Below are positions 36,744 through 45,184 of a stretch of 64,000 nt of DNA, one piece after another. Position 1 is the stretch's first letter, and each line of letters begins with the position of its first letter. The position numbers and the translations under genes were made by a program. Under the pieces are notes generated by a model, which worked only from the letters and a program-made list of their open reading frames with translations, ran no database searches and had not been told where the DNA came from. Source of the DNA: a virus; the IMG/VR virus record IMGVR_UViG_3300032093_007999, positions 40,340 to 104,339 of that record; one strand, 5' to 3'.

Positions 36744-37991
36744 ATGAAAATTTTTATTCAAATTGCATCCTATAGGGATCCCCAACTTATCCCAACAATT
36801 AAAGATTGTATTGATAAAGCAAAAAAACCTGAAAATTTAGTATTTGGTATTTGTCGTCAATTTCACCCTGAAGATGGATTTGATAATTTATCTGAATATG
36901 AAAATGATAAGAGATTTCGTATTTTAAATATACCATACCAAGAATCAACAGGAGTTTGTTGGGCGAGAAACCAAGTACAACAATTATACAAAGGTGAAAA
37001 ATATACACTTCAGTTAGATTCCCATATGAGATTTGAACAAGATTGGGATGATACATTAATCAAAATGATTAAACAATTACAAAAGAAAGGATATAAGAAA
37101 CCTTTATTGACTGGTTATGTTTCATCATTTGACCCTGAAAATGACCCACAAGGGAGAGTTACCGAACCTTGGCGAATGGTTTTTGATAGATTCACACCTG
37201 AAGGTGTTGTGTTTTTTCTACCTGAAGTCATTCCTAATTGGAAAGATCTAAAAGAACCAATTCCCACAAGATTCTATTCCGCACATTTTGCTTTCACTTT
37301 GGGAGAATTTTCAAAGGAAGTTCAACACGACCCTGAATATTACTTTCACGGGGAAGAGATATCAATTGCCGTGAGAGCATATACACACGGATATGATTTA
37401 TTCCACCCTCATAAAGTTGTTATTTGGCACGAATACACAAGAAAAGGTAGAACCAAACAATGGGATGATGATAAGGAATGGTATAAGAAGAATGAATCTT
37501 GTCATAGAAAAAATAGACAAATATTAGGTATTGATGGAGAATCATATGAGGGTGATTTGGGTAAATACGGTTTTGGTTCTGAGAGAACAATTAGAGATTA
37601 TGAAAAATATGCGGGAATATTGTTCTCAAAAAGATCTGTTCAGAAATATACATTAGATAAGAATTATCCACCAAATCCATATGACTTTAATGATGAAGAA
37701 GAGTGGTTAAATAGTTTTACACAAGTGTTTAAACATTGTATTGATATATCTTATGACTATGTTAAAGAAACGGATTATGACTTTTGGGTTGTTGCGTTTC
37801 ACAATGAAAAAGATGAGACACTACATAGACAAGATGCCGACATTAATGAAATAAACAGAATGATGAACGATCCTGATAAATATTGTAAAATATGGAGAGA
37901 ATTTAATACAACCGAAAAACCAAAATATTGGGTTGTTTGGCCTCACAGCTTATCAAAAGGATGGTGTGAAAGATTAACGGGAAATTTATAA
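36744..37991 (+). CDS. GT60-like GlcNAc transferase (Skp1 GnT-type)
   Basis: A 415-residue enzyme of the GlcNAc-transferase family known from Dictyostelium Skp1 modification. It shows IFIQIASYRDPQLIPTI at the start, VCWARNQVQQLYKGE, the metal motif LQLDSHMRFEQDWD, FYSAHFAFTLG and FHGEEISIAVRAYTHGYD. These enzymes add GlcNAc to hydroxyproline or Ser/Thr on proteins. Together with the fibre genes this again suggests protein glycosylation. The C-terminal 130 residues are extra and unrecognised. Confidence 0.8.
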   Translation: MKIFIQIASYRDPQLIPTIKDCIDKAKKPENLVFGICRQFHPEDGFDNLSEYENDKRFRILNIPYQESTGVCWARNQVQQLYKGEKYTLQLDSHMRFEQDWDDTLIKMIKQLQKKGYKKPLLTGYVSSFDPENDPQGRVTEPWRMVFDRFTPEGVVFFLPEVIPNWKDLKEPIPTRFYSAHFAFTLGEFSKEVQHDPEYYFHGEEISIAVRAYTHGYDLFHPHKVVIWHEYTRKGRTKQWDDDKEWYKKNESCHRKNRQILGIDGESYEGDLGKYGFGSERTIRDYEKYAGILFSKRSVQKYTLDKNYPPNPYDFNDEEEWLNSFTQVFKHCIDISYDYVKETDYDFWVVAFHNEKDETLHRQDADINEINRMMNDPDKYCKIWREFNTTEKPKYWVVWPHSLSKGWCERLTGNL

Positions 37992-37994
37992 AAT

Positions 37995-38588
37995 ATGAAT
38001 GGACATTTTATATATGAAAATTTAATTATTAGTCAACACCCAAATGTTGATAATGTTTTTAATGAGTTAATTAAAAATTATAAACCAAATAGAATATTAG
38101 AAATTGGTACTGCGGATGGAGGACTAACATTAATGTTAAGAAATATATTAGACAATAATAATTTAGAATCTAATGTTATTAGAACTTATGATCTTAACGA
38201 ACAGAAAAATCTAAAGTTAAAAAATAAAAATATAGAAATAATAACAAAAAATATTTTTAATTATCCATATTCTGACTTGGATTATCCTGACGAGATAAAA
38301 GATTTTATACAATCTGAAGGACGTACTTTAGTTCTTTGTGATGGTGGTAGTAAAAAAAACGAATTTAGATTATTATCACAATTTCTAAAAATTGGTGATA
38401 TTATTATGGCTCACGATTATGCACCAAATGAAGATTACTTTAATAAAAATATAAAAGATAAAATATGGAATTGGTTAGAAATACAAGATTCCGATATTAA
38501 TGAAAGTTGTTTAACTTATAACCTTAAACCATATATGGAGGATGAATTTCGTTTAGTTGTATGGGTATGTAAAATTAAAGAACAATGA
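37995..38588 (+). CDS. Class I SAM-dependent methyltransferase
   Basis: A 197-residue methyltransferase. Motif I is RILEIGTADGGLTLML, the acidic strand is IRTYDLNE, and TLVLCDGGSKKNEF with DIIMAHDYAPNEDYF completes the Methyltransf_24/CmcI-like pattern. It overlaps the next gene by four bases (ATGA). It probably methylates a sugar or another small acceptor. Confidence 0.72.
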   Translation: MNGHFIYENLIISQHPNVDNVFNELIKNYKPNRILEIGTADGGLTLMLRNILDNNNLESNVIRTYDLNEQKNLKLKNKNIEIITKNIFNYPYSDLDYPDEIKDFIQSEGRTLVLCDGGSKKNEFRLLSQFLKIGDIIMAHDYAPNEDYFNKNIKDKIWNWLEIQDSDINESCLTYNLKPYMEDEFRLVVWVCKIKEQ

Positions 38589-40246
38589 TAACATTAGTAA
38601 CTGGTTTATGGGATATTGGTAGAGGAGAACTCAATGATGGTTGGTCAAGATCTTATACTCACTACCTTGATAAATTTTCGGAGTTATTAAAGATGGACTC
38701 CAAGATGATAATATTTGGGGATTCGGAATTAAAAGAATTCGTTTTTAGTGTGAGAGACGAAAGTAATACTCAATTTATTTTAAGAGATTTAAGTTGGTTT
38801 AAAACCAATGAATACTTTGATTTAATTCAAAATATCAGGAACAACCCAAAATGGTATAATCAAGTTGGTTGGTTAAAAGATTCCACACAATCAAGGTTAG
38901 AAATGTATAACCCCCTTGTTATGTCTAAAATGTTTTTACTTAACGATGCCAAAATTTTAGATAAGTTTAATTCAGAAAAATTATACTGGATTGATGCTGG
39001 TTTAACAAACACGGTTCATTCGGGATATTTCACTCACGATAATGTTTTAGAAAAAATCAACATTATAACAGATAAGTTTTTGTTTGTTAGTTTTCCATAT
39101 GACGCCGAGTTAGAAATTCACGGATTTGATTATAATGAAATGAAACAGCTGACAAATTCTATACCCAATGTTGTTGCTCGTGGAGGATTCTTTGGTGGTA
39201 ACAAAGATACTATATCACAAATGAATACATTGTATTATGGGTTATTAATTGATACACTTAAACGAGGATTTATGGGGACAGAAGAAAGTCTATTTACAAT
39301 CTTACTATATCAATACCCAAAATTAATTGATTATTGTCAAATAGAATCCAATGGACTTGTATATAAATTTTTTGAGGATGTGAAAAATAATAAGGTTGTA
39401 TTAAAAAATGAAGGAAAAAAAGTTGTTACAAATTATAATGGAGATGTTGGTTTATATGTAATTACATTTAATTCACCAAAACAATTTGAAACTTTAATAA
39501 AATCAATGTTGGATTATGATCCAAACTTTATTCATAAAACAAAAAAATTTTTACTTGATAACTCAACCGACCTTTCAACAACACCAAGGTATAGAGAACT
39601 ATGTGATGAGTATAATTTTCTACATATAAAGAAAAATAATTTGGGTATTTGTGGTGGAAGACAGTTTGTTGCAGAACATTTTGCTAATACAGATTTACAA
39701 TATATGTGGTGGTCAGAGGACGATATGTTTTTCCAAAATAAACCAGATGAGACTTGTAGAAATGGATTCAATAGATACACACCAAATTTATTTAACAAGT
39801 GTACTGAAATAATGAATAAAGAAAATTTTGAATTTCTAAAAATAAATTACACTGAATTTTACGGTGACAACGGAACTTGTTGGCCGTGGTATAATCTTCC
39901 ACAAGAAAAAAGAAATGAGTATTTTCCAGAAAAACCAAATTTACCAATCAATGGATTAGACCCAAATGCGCCAAAAACTAAGTTTAATAATATAATGTCA
40001 CATAAAGGATTACCATATGTTGATGGTGAAATATACTATTGTAATTGGACTCATATTATAAGTCAGGAAGGTAATAAAAAAATGTTTTTGGATACAAAGT
40101 GGACTTATCCTTTTGAAAACACTTGGATGAGTCATCATTACCAATTAACAAAGAAAAATCAATTAAGGGGTGGTTTATTATTATTAACTCCAGTTGATCA
40201 CGAGAGATTTGACCACTATGCAAAAGAATTAAGAAAAGAATGTTAA
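38585..40246 (+). CDS. Two-domain glycosyltransferase (WlaTC/HtrL plus GT2-like)
   Basis: A 553-residue protein. Residues 1-275 resemble the WlaTC/HtrL family (LVTGLWDIGRGEL, PLVMSKMFLLNDA, LYWIDAGLTNTVH, GGFFGGNKDTI). Residues about 285-553 are a GT-A/GT2-type domain with VGLYVITFNSPKQFETLI, NNLGICGGRQFVAEHF and the acidic motif MWWSEDDMFF. The fusion probably adds two sugars or couples recognition with transfer. It ends convergently with the HNH gene, with four bases shared. Confidence 0.75.
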   Translation: MITLVTGLWDIGRGELNDGWSRSYTHYLDKFSELLKMDSKMIIFGDSELKEFVFSVRDESNTQFILRDLSWFKTNEYFDLIQNIRNNPKWYNQVGWLKDSTQSRLEMYNPLVMSKMFLLNDAKILDKFNSEKLYWIDAGLTNTVHSGYFTHDNVLEKINIITDKFLFVSFPYDAELEIHGFDYNEMKQLTNSIPNVVARGGFFGGNKDTISQMNTLYYGLLIDTLKRGFMGTEESLFTILLYQYPKLIDYCQIESNGLVYKFFEDVKNNKVVLKNEGKKVVTNYNGDVGLYVITFNSPKQFETLIKSMLDYDPNFIHKTKKFLLDNSTDLSTTPRYRELCDEYNFLHIKKNNLGICGGRQFVAEHFANTDLQYMWWSEDDMFFQNKPDETCRNGFNRYTPNLFNKCTEIMNKENFEFLKINYTEFYGDNGTCWPWYNLPQEKRNEYFPEKPNLPINGLDPNAPKTKFNNIMSHKGLPYVDGEIYYCNWTHIISQEGNKKMFLDTKWTYPFENTWMSHHYQLTKKNQLRGGLLLLTPVDHERFDHYAKELRKEC

Positions 40247-40854
40247 AATATTTTATTTCCTTTACTTAAATTTTCTTCAGCCCATAATGGTTGTAGGTTT
40301 GTATAATGGAATAATTTTTTTAATTCATTTTCATTTTTTGCCGAGGATAATGGGACTATATGATCAATATGCCAACCATAATAACCATAATTTTCCCAAG
40401 ACATTCCAATTGTAAATTTACTCTCAATATACTCAATTAATAAACTATAATCACACCCAACTAAATCTGTTGTTTTTGGGTTATTGTATTTTTTATTCAT
40501 TAGTTCGTTTATTCTTGATCTTAATGAATTTTTTACTTTTACTATTGGGTTGGAATTATATTTTTTTAAATACTCCTTCCTACTTTCTTTGTTTTTATTA
40601 TACCAATTTTTAAATAAATTTGGGTTGTTTTCTAAATATTTTTTTCTTTTAATTTTTATCAATTCTCTGTTTTTTTTACGATATTCTTTATTTTTTTCGG
40701 AGATAGAGATTTTATTTTTTTCAGTATATTCTTTTGATTGTTTATTCATACATATTTTACAACTTCCTCTATATAAGTTAGGATTTTTGTTGTTTTTATA
40801 AAACTCACAAACATCCTTTTCTTCCTTACATTTACTACAAATTTTTGTTTTCAT
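40243..40854 (-). CDS. HNH endonuclease (homing-type)
   Basis: A 203-residue protein with an N-terminal zinc ribbon (ICSKCKEEK and GSCKICMNKQS), a Lys/Glu-rich helical linker and a C-terminal HNH nuclease: GWHIDHIVPLSSAKN, then HYTNLQPLWAEENLSKGNK. The Asp-His pair is the catalytic start and the Asn/His residues complete the metal site. It stands opposite to its neighbours at the end of the glycan module, as a mobile intergenic endonuclease would. Confidence 0.87.
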   Translation of the reverse strand: MKTKICSKCKEEKDVCEFYKNNKNPNLYRGSCKICMNKQSKEYTEKNKISISEKNKEYRKKNRELIKIKRKKYLENNPNLFKNWYNKNKESRKEYLKKYNSNPIVKVKNSLRSRINELMNKKYNNPKTTDLVGCDYSLLIEYIESKFTIGMSWENYGYYGWHIDHIVPLSSAKNENELKKLFHYTNLQPLWAEENLSKGNKIF

Positions 40855-40990
40855 AATATTCTCTTAATAATTTATTAAGTAATGTTGACTTTTTAATTTT
40901 TTCTTTAACCATTCTATCAAACAAATCACGATCTAAACTTATTCCAAATTTAATCTTTCTGTCTTTTTCTAATTTTGTTGGTCTTGCCAT
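40835..40990 (-). CDS. Small ribbon-helix-helix (CopG-like) protein, 51 aa
   Basis: A short gene from ATG 40990 to TAG 40835 encoding MARPTKLEKDRKIKFGISL, then DRDLFDRMVKEKIKKSTLLN, then KLLREYYENKNL. The strand (IKFGISL) followed by two helices is the CopG/Arc pattern, and the basic N-terminus suits DNA binding. It overlaps the HNH gene by 20 bases and has a TATTTATA box four bases upstream. It may repress the HNH gene or its own promoter. Confidence 0.68.
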   Translation of the reverse strand: MARPTKLEKDRKIKFGISLDRDLFDRMVKEKIKKSTLLNKLLREYYENKNL

Positions 40991-40994
40991 ATTA

Positions 40995-41002
40995 TATAAA
41001 TA
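40995..41002 (-). promoter_or_regulatory. Putative late promoter box TATTTATA
   Basis: The minus strand reads GATATTTATATAATATGG, four bases before ATG 40990. A leader this short would make the transcript nearly leaderless. Confidence 0.45.
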
Positions 41003-41067
41003 TCTTGTTTATTATTAAAGTTTCACTATAATTAATAATAAATAAAAAATATTTTCTTTCTATCAAG

Positions 41068-41075
41068 TATTTATA
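41068..41075 (+). promoter_or_regulatory. Putative late promoter box TATTTATA
   Basis: AAGTATTTATAGTAAAA lies 12 bases before ATG 41088. Confidence 0.5.
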
Positions 41076-41087
41076 GTAAAAACACTA

Positions 41088-41504
41088 ATGGAATTCTACA
41101 TAAAGAAAAATGCGACTTTACCTATTTTAAAACTACAAGTAGTAAAAGACGGGAGGAGTGATTATAATAATTTTATGTCTATGATAGAGGAGTCTTCAAT
41201 ATTCTTTTCAATGGTTAATGTTGAGACAGGAATTCCTAAAATTTCCACAAGACCCGCAGGATTTGTTGAGAAAGTACAAATAGATCCAAATGCGGATCCA
41301 GAATATTATATATACTATCAGTTTACCCCAAGAGATACAAATAAAGTGGGTAGGTATGAAGGTCAATTCTTATTAAGAAATACTGATGGTACATTAATTT
41401 TACCAATACGTGAACGACTTTTTATAAACATACAAGAAAGTTTCATATCTGAAGACTTGCCTTATGAAAGTTGTTATGTAATTGATTTTCCTTGTTGTAA
41501 TTAA
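41088..41504 (+). CDS. Hypothetical beta-sandwich virion protein (BppU N-terminal-like)
   Basis: A 138-residue protein. The alternation of strands (ATLPILKLQVVKDGRSD, SSIFFSMVNVETG, YIYYQFTPRDTNKVGRYEGQ, LILPIRERLFINIQESF) resembles the beta-sandwich at the N-terminus of phage baseplate/BppU-like (DUF2479) proteins. It ends with FPCCN. It is followed by a small gene and a terminator, a two-gene unit with its own promoter. The fold assignment is tentative. Confidence 0.55.
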   Translation: MEFYIKKNATLPILKLQVVKDGRSDYNNFMSMIEESSIFFSMVNVETGIPKISTRPAGFVEKVQIDPNADPEYYIYYQFTPRDTNKVGRYEGQFLLRNTDGTLILPIRERLFINIQESFISEDLPYESCYVIDFPCCN

Positions 41505-41525
41505 TAAACATAAAATAAATTAAAA

Positions 41526-41762
41526 ATGAAAGTAACAATTGAAAACCCTAAAACTGTGGTAGTTGTACCAGAACAAACAAAAACCGTTAATGAGATTAAC
41601 ATTAAAAGAATGGTTGATTTTCCTGAAAGAAAGATGGTTGTAATTCACACTGATCAATTTGGTGAGCCGATTACTTTATGGGAAGGCGATGCTTACGATG
41701 CAATTGGTGATTGGACAAATGCCGATGTTGAGGCAAGACTAAAAGAAATTTATCAAGCATAA
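41526..41762 (+). CDS. Hypothetical protein, 78 aa
   Basis: A small acidic protein with beta strands (TVVVVPEQTKTVNEI, KMVVIHTDQFGEPITLW) and a C-terminal helix (NADVEARLKEIYQA). No family was recognised. It lies 21 bases after the preceding gene and just before a clear terminator, so the two are co-transcribed. Confidence 0.6.
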   Translation: MKVTIENPKTVVVVPEQTKTVNEINIKRMVDFPERKMVVIHTDQFGEPITLWEGDAYDAIGDWTNADVEARLKEIYQA

Positions 41763-41767
41763 TATAT

Positions 41768-41797
41768 CCCCCAAAAATAAAATTGGGGGTTTATTTT
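41768..41797 (+). terminator. Rho-independent terminator
   Basis: A perfect seven-pair stem (CCCCCAA / TTGGGGG, loop AAATAAAA) is followed by TTTATTTT. It lies six bases after the stop of the preceding gene. Confidence 0.88.
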
Positions 41798-41824
41798 GAC
41801 ATTAGTTTGTTTTTATAATATATT
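41796..41824 (+). promoter_or_regulatory. Sigma70-like promoter upstream of DNA polymerase
   Basis: TTGACA (41796-41801) and TATATT (41819-41824) are separated by exactly 17 bases. It stands directly after the terminator and before the polymerase leader. It lacks the TATTTAT box seen at late units, which fits an early or middle promoter. Confidence 0.6.
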
Positions 41825-41828
41825 TAAA

Positions 41829-41895
41829 AAGGAAGGTAAATGTTGGCATAGACCAGCAGATAATGAACCAATTTAAATATATTATTAATGATTAA
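41829..41895 (+). promoter_or_regulatory. Polymerase mRNA leader: SD, mini-ORFs and hairpin
   Basis: A strong SD (AAGGAAGGT) precedes ATG TTG GCA TAG at 41840, a three-codon ORF. The hairpin TGTTGG-CATAGA-CCAGCA (41841-41858) folds over it. A ten-codon ORF (MNQFKYIIND, 41863-41895) overlaps the polymerase ATG at 41888. T4 gene 43 is controlled by a translational operator hairpin, so a similar control is possible here. Confidence 0.4.
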
Positions 41896-44815
41896 TCACG
41901 AAGAAATTAAATCGTTCCTTGAGGGATCGGATCCTGAACAACATATTGTTTCCATAGAATATGATTATGTTTCAAACTGCATTTATAAAATCAAAGAAAC
42001 ACCTGATAAGGGTAAATCAATTCAAAAAGACAAACTAACCGCATTTGCATGGGTTGGTGATTTACGAGGTCTAAATTTTTACAACTCATCTAAAGATCAA
42101 CAAAAAGAAGCAATGACAAAATATGGTATTGTCATTGAGAAATTACGCACCGATGGAAATAAAAGATTGGAGAATGGTTTAACGTTTATGGTTAAATCGT
42201 TGAAAGGTTATAGAGAACTCATTCAATTTTTTAGAGATGGTGGAATAGATCCTTGGGGAGAAAAAACTAAAGATAAAATAATGGTTCTACCTCCTGTAGA
42301 ACAATACCTCATCTCAAAAGAAAAAAGATTATTTAAAGGTTTTGAGGAATACAACGACATTACAAGGTTTGTATTTGACTTGGAAACGACCGCATTGGAA
42401 CCTAAAGACGGTCGTATATTCATGATAGGTATGAAAACTAATAAAGGGTTTTTAAAAGTTATTGAATGTAAAGATGAAGATCAAGAAAGAAAAGGACTTG
42501 TTGAGTTCTTTAGAATTATAGACGAAATAAAACCTTCTATTATTGGTGGGTATAACTCAGCAAACTTTGACTGGTATTGGATCTTTGAAAGGTGTAAAGC
42601 CCTTCATATTGACCTTAAAAAGATCCCAACATCTTTAAATCATCTGAAACCAATTTCACAAAAGGAATCAATGTTGAAATTGGCAAACGAAGTTGAGAGA
42701 TATAACCAAGTACAAATGTGGGGGTATAACGTAATTGATATTATCCATTCTGTTCGTAGAGCTCAGGCAATCAATTCAAATATAAAAGAAGCGGGTCTTA
42801 AGTATATTACAAAATATATTGATGCCGAGGCTAAAGATCGTATTTATATTGATCATACTAAGATTGGCCCTATGTATGCTGAAAAAAATGAGTATTGGTT
42901 AAATACAACAAATGGTAAATATAAAAAAGTCGGATCAGACCCAAAGGTTGATGAGGTATGTTATAGAAGAGGAGATATATACATAAAAACAACTGGTGAT
43001 GATATTGTTGAGAGATATCTTGACGATGACCTTGAGGAAACCCTAATTGTTGATGATGAGTTCAATCAAGGGACATTTCTTCTTGCATCATTAGTACCAA
43101 CAACATATGAAAGGGTTTCAACAATGGGAACTGCAACATTATGGAAAATGATAATGCTTGCTTGGTCATATAAGTATGGACTTGCTATACCAAAGAAAGA
43201 AGAACAAAGAAGATTTGTTGGTGGTCTATCAAGACTACTAAAGGTGGGATATTCTAAAGATGTATTAAAACTTGACTACTCATCACTATATCCATCAATT
43301 CAGTTGGTTCATGATGTTTTCCCTGATTGCGATATAACGGGAGCGATGAAGGGATTACTATCTTATTTTAGAAGTACTCGTATCATGTATAAGAATTTGG
43401 CTTCTGAATATAAAAGTATTGACAAGAAAAAGTCATTGTCTTACGATAGAAAACAATTACCAATTAAGATCTTTATCAACGCATTCTTTGGTTCACTTTC
43501 GGCACCACAAGTATTCCCATGGGGTGATATTGACATGGGAGAACAGATTACCTGTACGGGTAGGCAGTATCTTCGTCAAATGTTAAAGTTCTTTATAAAA
43601 CGAGGTTATACCCCACTCGTATGTGATACCGATGGTATGAACTTCTCATTACCTGAAGGTGGTGTAGATGATCGTGTTTATATTGGGAAAGGTTTAAATT
43701 GGTTGGTTAAAGAAGGAAAAGAGTACAGAGGTTATGATGCTGATGTTGCGGAATTTAACGATATGTTTATGAGGGGTGAAATGGGTCTTGATTGTGATGG
43801 AACATGGAGTTCATGTATTAATCTTGCTCGTAAAAACTATGCAACCTTAGAACACAACGGAAAAATTAAATTAACGGGTAACTCAATAAAATCTAAAAAA
43901 ATGCCTAAATACATTGAGGTGTTTTTGGATAAAGGAATTAGACTACTTCTTGAGGGTAGGGGTCAGGAATTTGTTGACTACTATTACGATTATTTACAAA
44001 CTATATTTGATCAAAAAATTCCATTAATGCAAATTGCTTCTAAATCAAAAGTTAAACAGAGTATTGAGGATTACATTAAAAGAAGTAAACAAACTACAAA
44101 GGCAGGTGCTTTGATGTCAAGACAAGCACACATGGAACTTGCAATTAGAGATGGTCTTAATGTAAATTTGGGTGATATTATCTATTATGTTAATAACGGT
44201 ACAAAGGCATCACACGGAGATGTTCAAAAAGTTAACAGACCAAAAAAGGGATGGACTGATGAACAGATAAATTTGTATTTTTCAAACTACAAAAAATCAG
44301 ATTATAAAAATAAAGAACAATACCTACTTAATAATGGTTGGGAAAAATCTTGGTCGGATGATAACTGGGTTCGTAGTGATAGTAAATATAAGGAGGCTAA
44401 TACGGGAATACCAACAGATATGGCATATAGAGTTGCAACTTCAGATTCGGTAATTCAATTAAATTCCTATATGTTAGATCCTTCTGACATTGAAAATAAT
44501 CCCGATATGACAGGGGAATATAACGTACCGAGAGCAATTGTTACTTTTAATAAAAGGGTAGAACCATTACTTATTGTTTTTAAGGAAGAGGTAAGAAGTG
44601 GACTATTAGTTAAGAATCCTGAAGAAAGAGGATTTTTCACAAAGGAACAATGTGAACTTATTAATGGTGTTCCATTTGAGGAAAGGGATCAGGATGATCT
44701 TGATGAACACTTAATGAAAATGGAAGAAGGTGAAGTTGAGTTTTGGGATAAGGTTGGTATTGATCCTAACTATATGTATGAATTGGCAGAACCTGGTTGG
44801 GAACAACACGTATAA
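41888..44815 (+). CDS. gp43: Family B DNA polymerase (T4 gp43-like)
   Basis: The replicative polymerase, 975 aa against 898 in T4. The 3'-5' exonuclease part shows FVFDLETTALEP (about 160) and IGGYNSANFDWYW. The polymerase part shows motif A LDYSSLYPSIQL (about 461), motif B KIFINAFFGSLSAPQ (about 526) and motif C VCDTDGMNF (about 578). A proofreading enzyme is therefore intact. The ATG at 41888 has no SD of its own; the leader upstream is unusual. An 11-pair hairpin lies just after the stop. Confidence 0.95.
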   Translation: MINHEEIKSFLEGSDPEQHIVSIEYDYVSNCIYKIKETPDKGKSIQKDKLTAFAWVGDLRGLNFYNSSKDQQKEAMTKYGIVIEKLRTDGNKRLENGLTFMVKSLKGYRELIQFFRDGGIDPWGEKTKDKIMVLPPVEQYLISKEKRLFKGFEEYNDITRFVFDLETTALEPKDGRIFMIGMKTNKGFLKVIECKDEDQERKGLVEFFRIIDEIKPSIIGGYNSANFDWYWIFERCKALHIDLKKIPTSLNHLKPISQKESMLKLANEVERYNQVQMWGYNVIDIIHSVRRAQAINSNIKEAGLKYITKYIDAEAKDRIYIDHTKIGPMYAEKNEYWLNTTNGKYKKVGSDPKVDEVCYRRGDIYIKTTGDDIVERYLDDDLEETLIVDDEFNQGTFLLASLVPTTYERVSTMGTATLWKMIMLAWSYKYGLAIPKKEEQRRFVGGLSRLLKVGYSKDVLKLDYSSLYPSIQLVHDVFPDCDITGAMKGLLSYFRSTRIMYKNLASEYKSIDKKKSLSYDRKQLPIKIFINAFFGSLSAPQVFPWGDIDMGEQITCTGRQYLRQMLKFFIKRGYTPLVCDTDGMNFSLPEGGVDDRVYIGKGLNWLVKEGKEYRGYDADVAEFNDMFMRGEMGLDCDGTWSSCINLARKNYATLEHNGKIKLTGNSIKSKKMPKYIEVFLDKGIRLLLEGRGQEFVDYYYDYLQTIFDQKIPLMQIASKSKVKQSIEDYIKRSKQTTKAGALMSRQAHMELAIRDGLNVNLGDIIYYVNNGTKASHGDVQKVNRPKKGWTDEQINLYFSNYKKSDYKNKEQYLLNNGWEKSWSDDNWVRSDSKYKEANTGIPTDMAYRVATSDSVIQLNSYMLDPSDIENNPDMTGEYNVPRAIVTFNKRVEPLLIVFKEEVRSGLLVKNPEERGFFTKEQCELINGVPFEERDQDDLDEHLMKMEEGEVEFWDKVGIDPNYMYELAEPGWEQHV

Positions 44816-44846
44816 AAAGATGGGTTAATTTAACTTTAACCCATCT
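44813..44846 (-). terminator. Terminator hairpin shared by two convergent genes
   Basis: A perfect 11-pair stem (AGATGGGTTAA / TTAACCCATCT, seven-base loop) is followed on the minus strand by TTTTTATA. The stop codon of the minus-strand gene at 44825 lies inside the hairpin. On the plus strand there is no T run, so it chiefly serves the minus unit. Confidence 0.8.
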
Positions 44847-45184
44847 GATGAAATAATATACCAATTACCCTCAACAAAAGACAGATGAACACAAGAACCT
44901 TTTTCTAAAAGAAGTTCATCCCATTCTTCATCAATGGATCCAATATCAGGTTTAATTAAAACGGTAGTCAAAGATTTAATGGTTACCGTTTTATTTTTTT
45001 CTGAATTTAAAGTTATTTCAGAATTTTCTACATCTTTAACTATCACTAACAATTCCTCATTAATTGTGTAGTTTTCGGTTGTTACAACTTTATCTGTTAT
45101 AACATTTTGTGGTACAACAACTCTATGTGTTTGATACTTAACCACATTTTTTCTTGGTGAAATGTTTTCAATACGTAAACTCAT
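44825..45184 (-). CDS. Hypothetical beta-rich protein, 119 aa
   Basis: A mostly beta-strand protein (HRVVVPQNVITDKVVTTENY, ELLVIVKDV, SCVHLSFVEGNWYIISSDG). The C-terminal pattern is like small virion coat or decoration modules, but no family was recognised. It overlaps the stop of the gp13-like gene by four bases and ends inside the terminator, so it is the last gene of that unit. Confidence 0.6.
   Translation of the reverse strand: MSLRIENISPRKNVVKYQTHRVVVPQNVITDKVVTTENYTINEELLVIVKDVENSEITLNSEKNKTVTIKSLTTVLIKPDIGSIDEEWDELLLEKGSCVHLSFVEGNWYIISSDGLKLN

Noticed and set aside
41796-41801. Host assignment from TTGACA/TATAAT promoters
   Set aside because: Only two such promoters are visible and AT-rich leaders often imitate them, so they cannot exclude or prove any host group.
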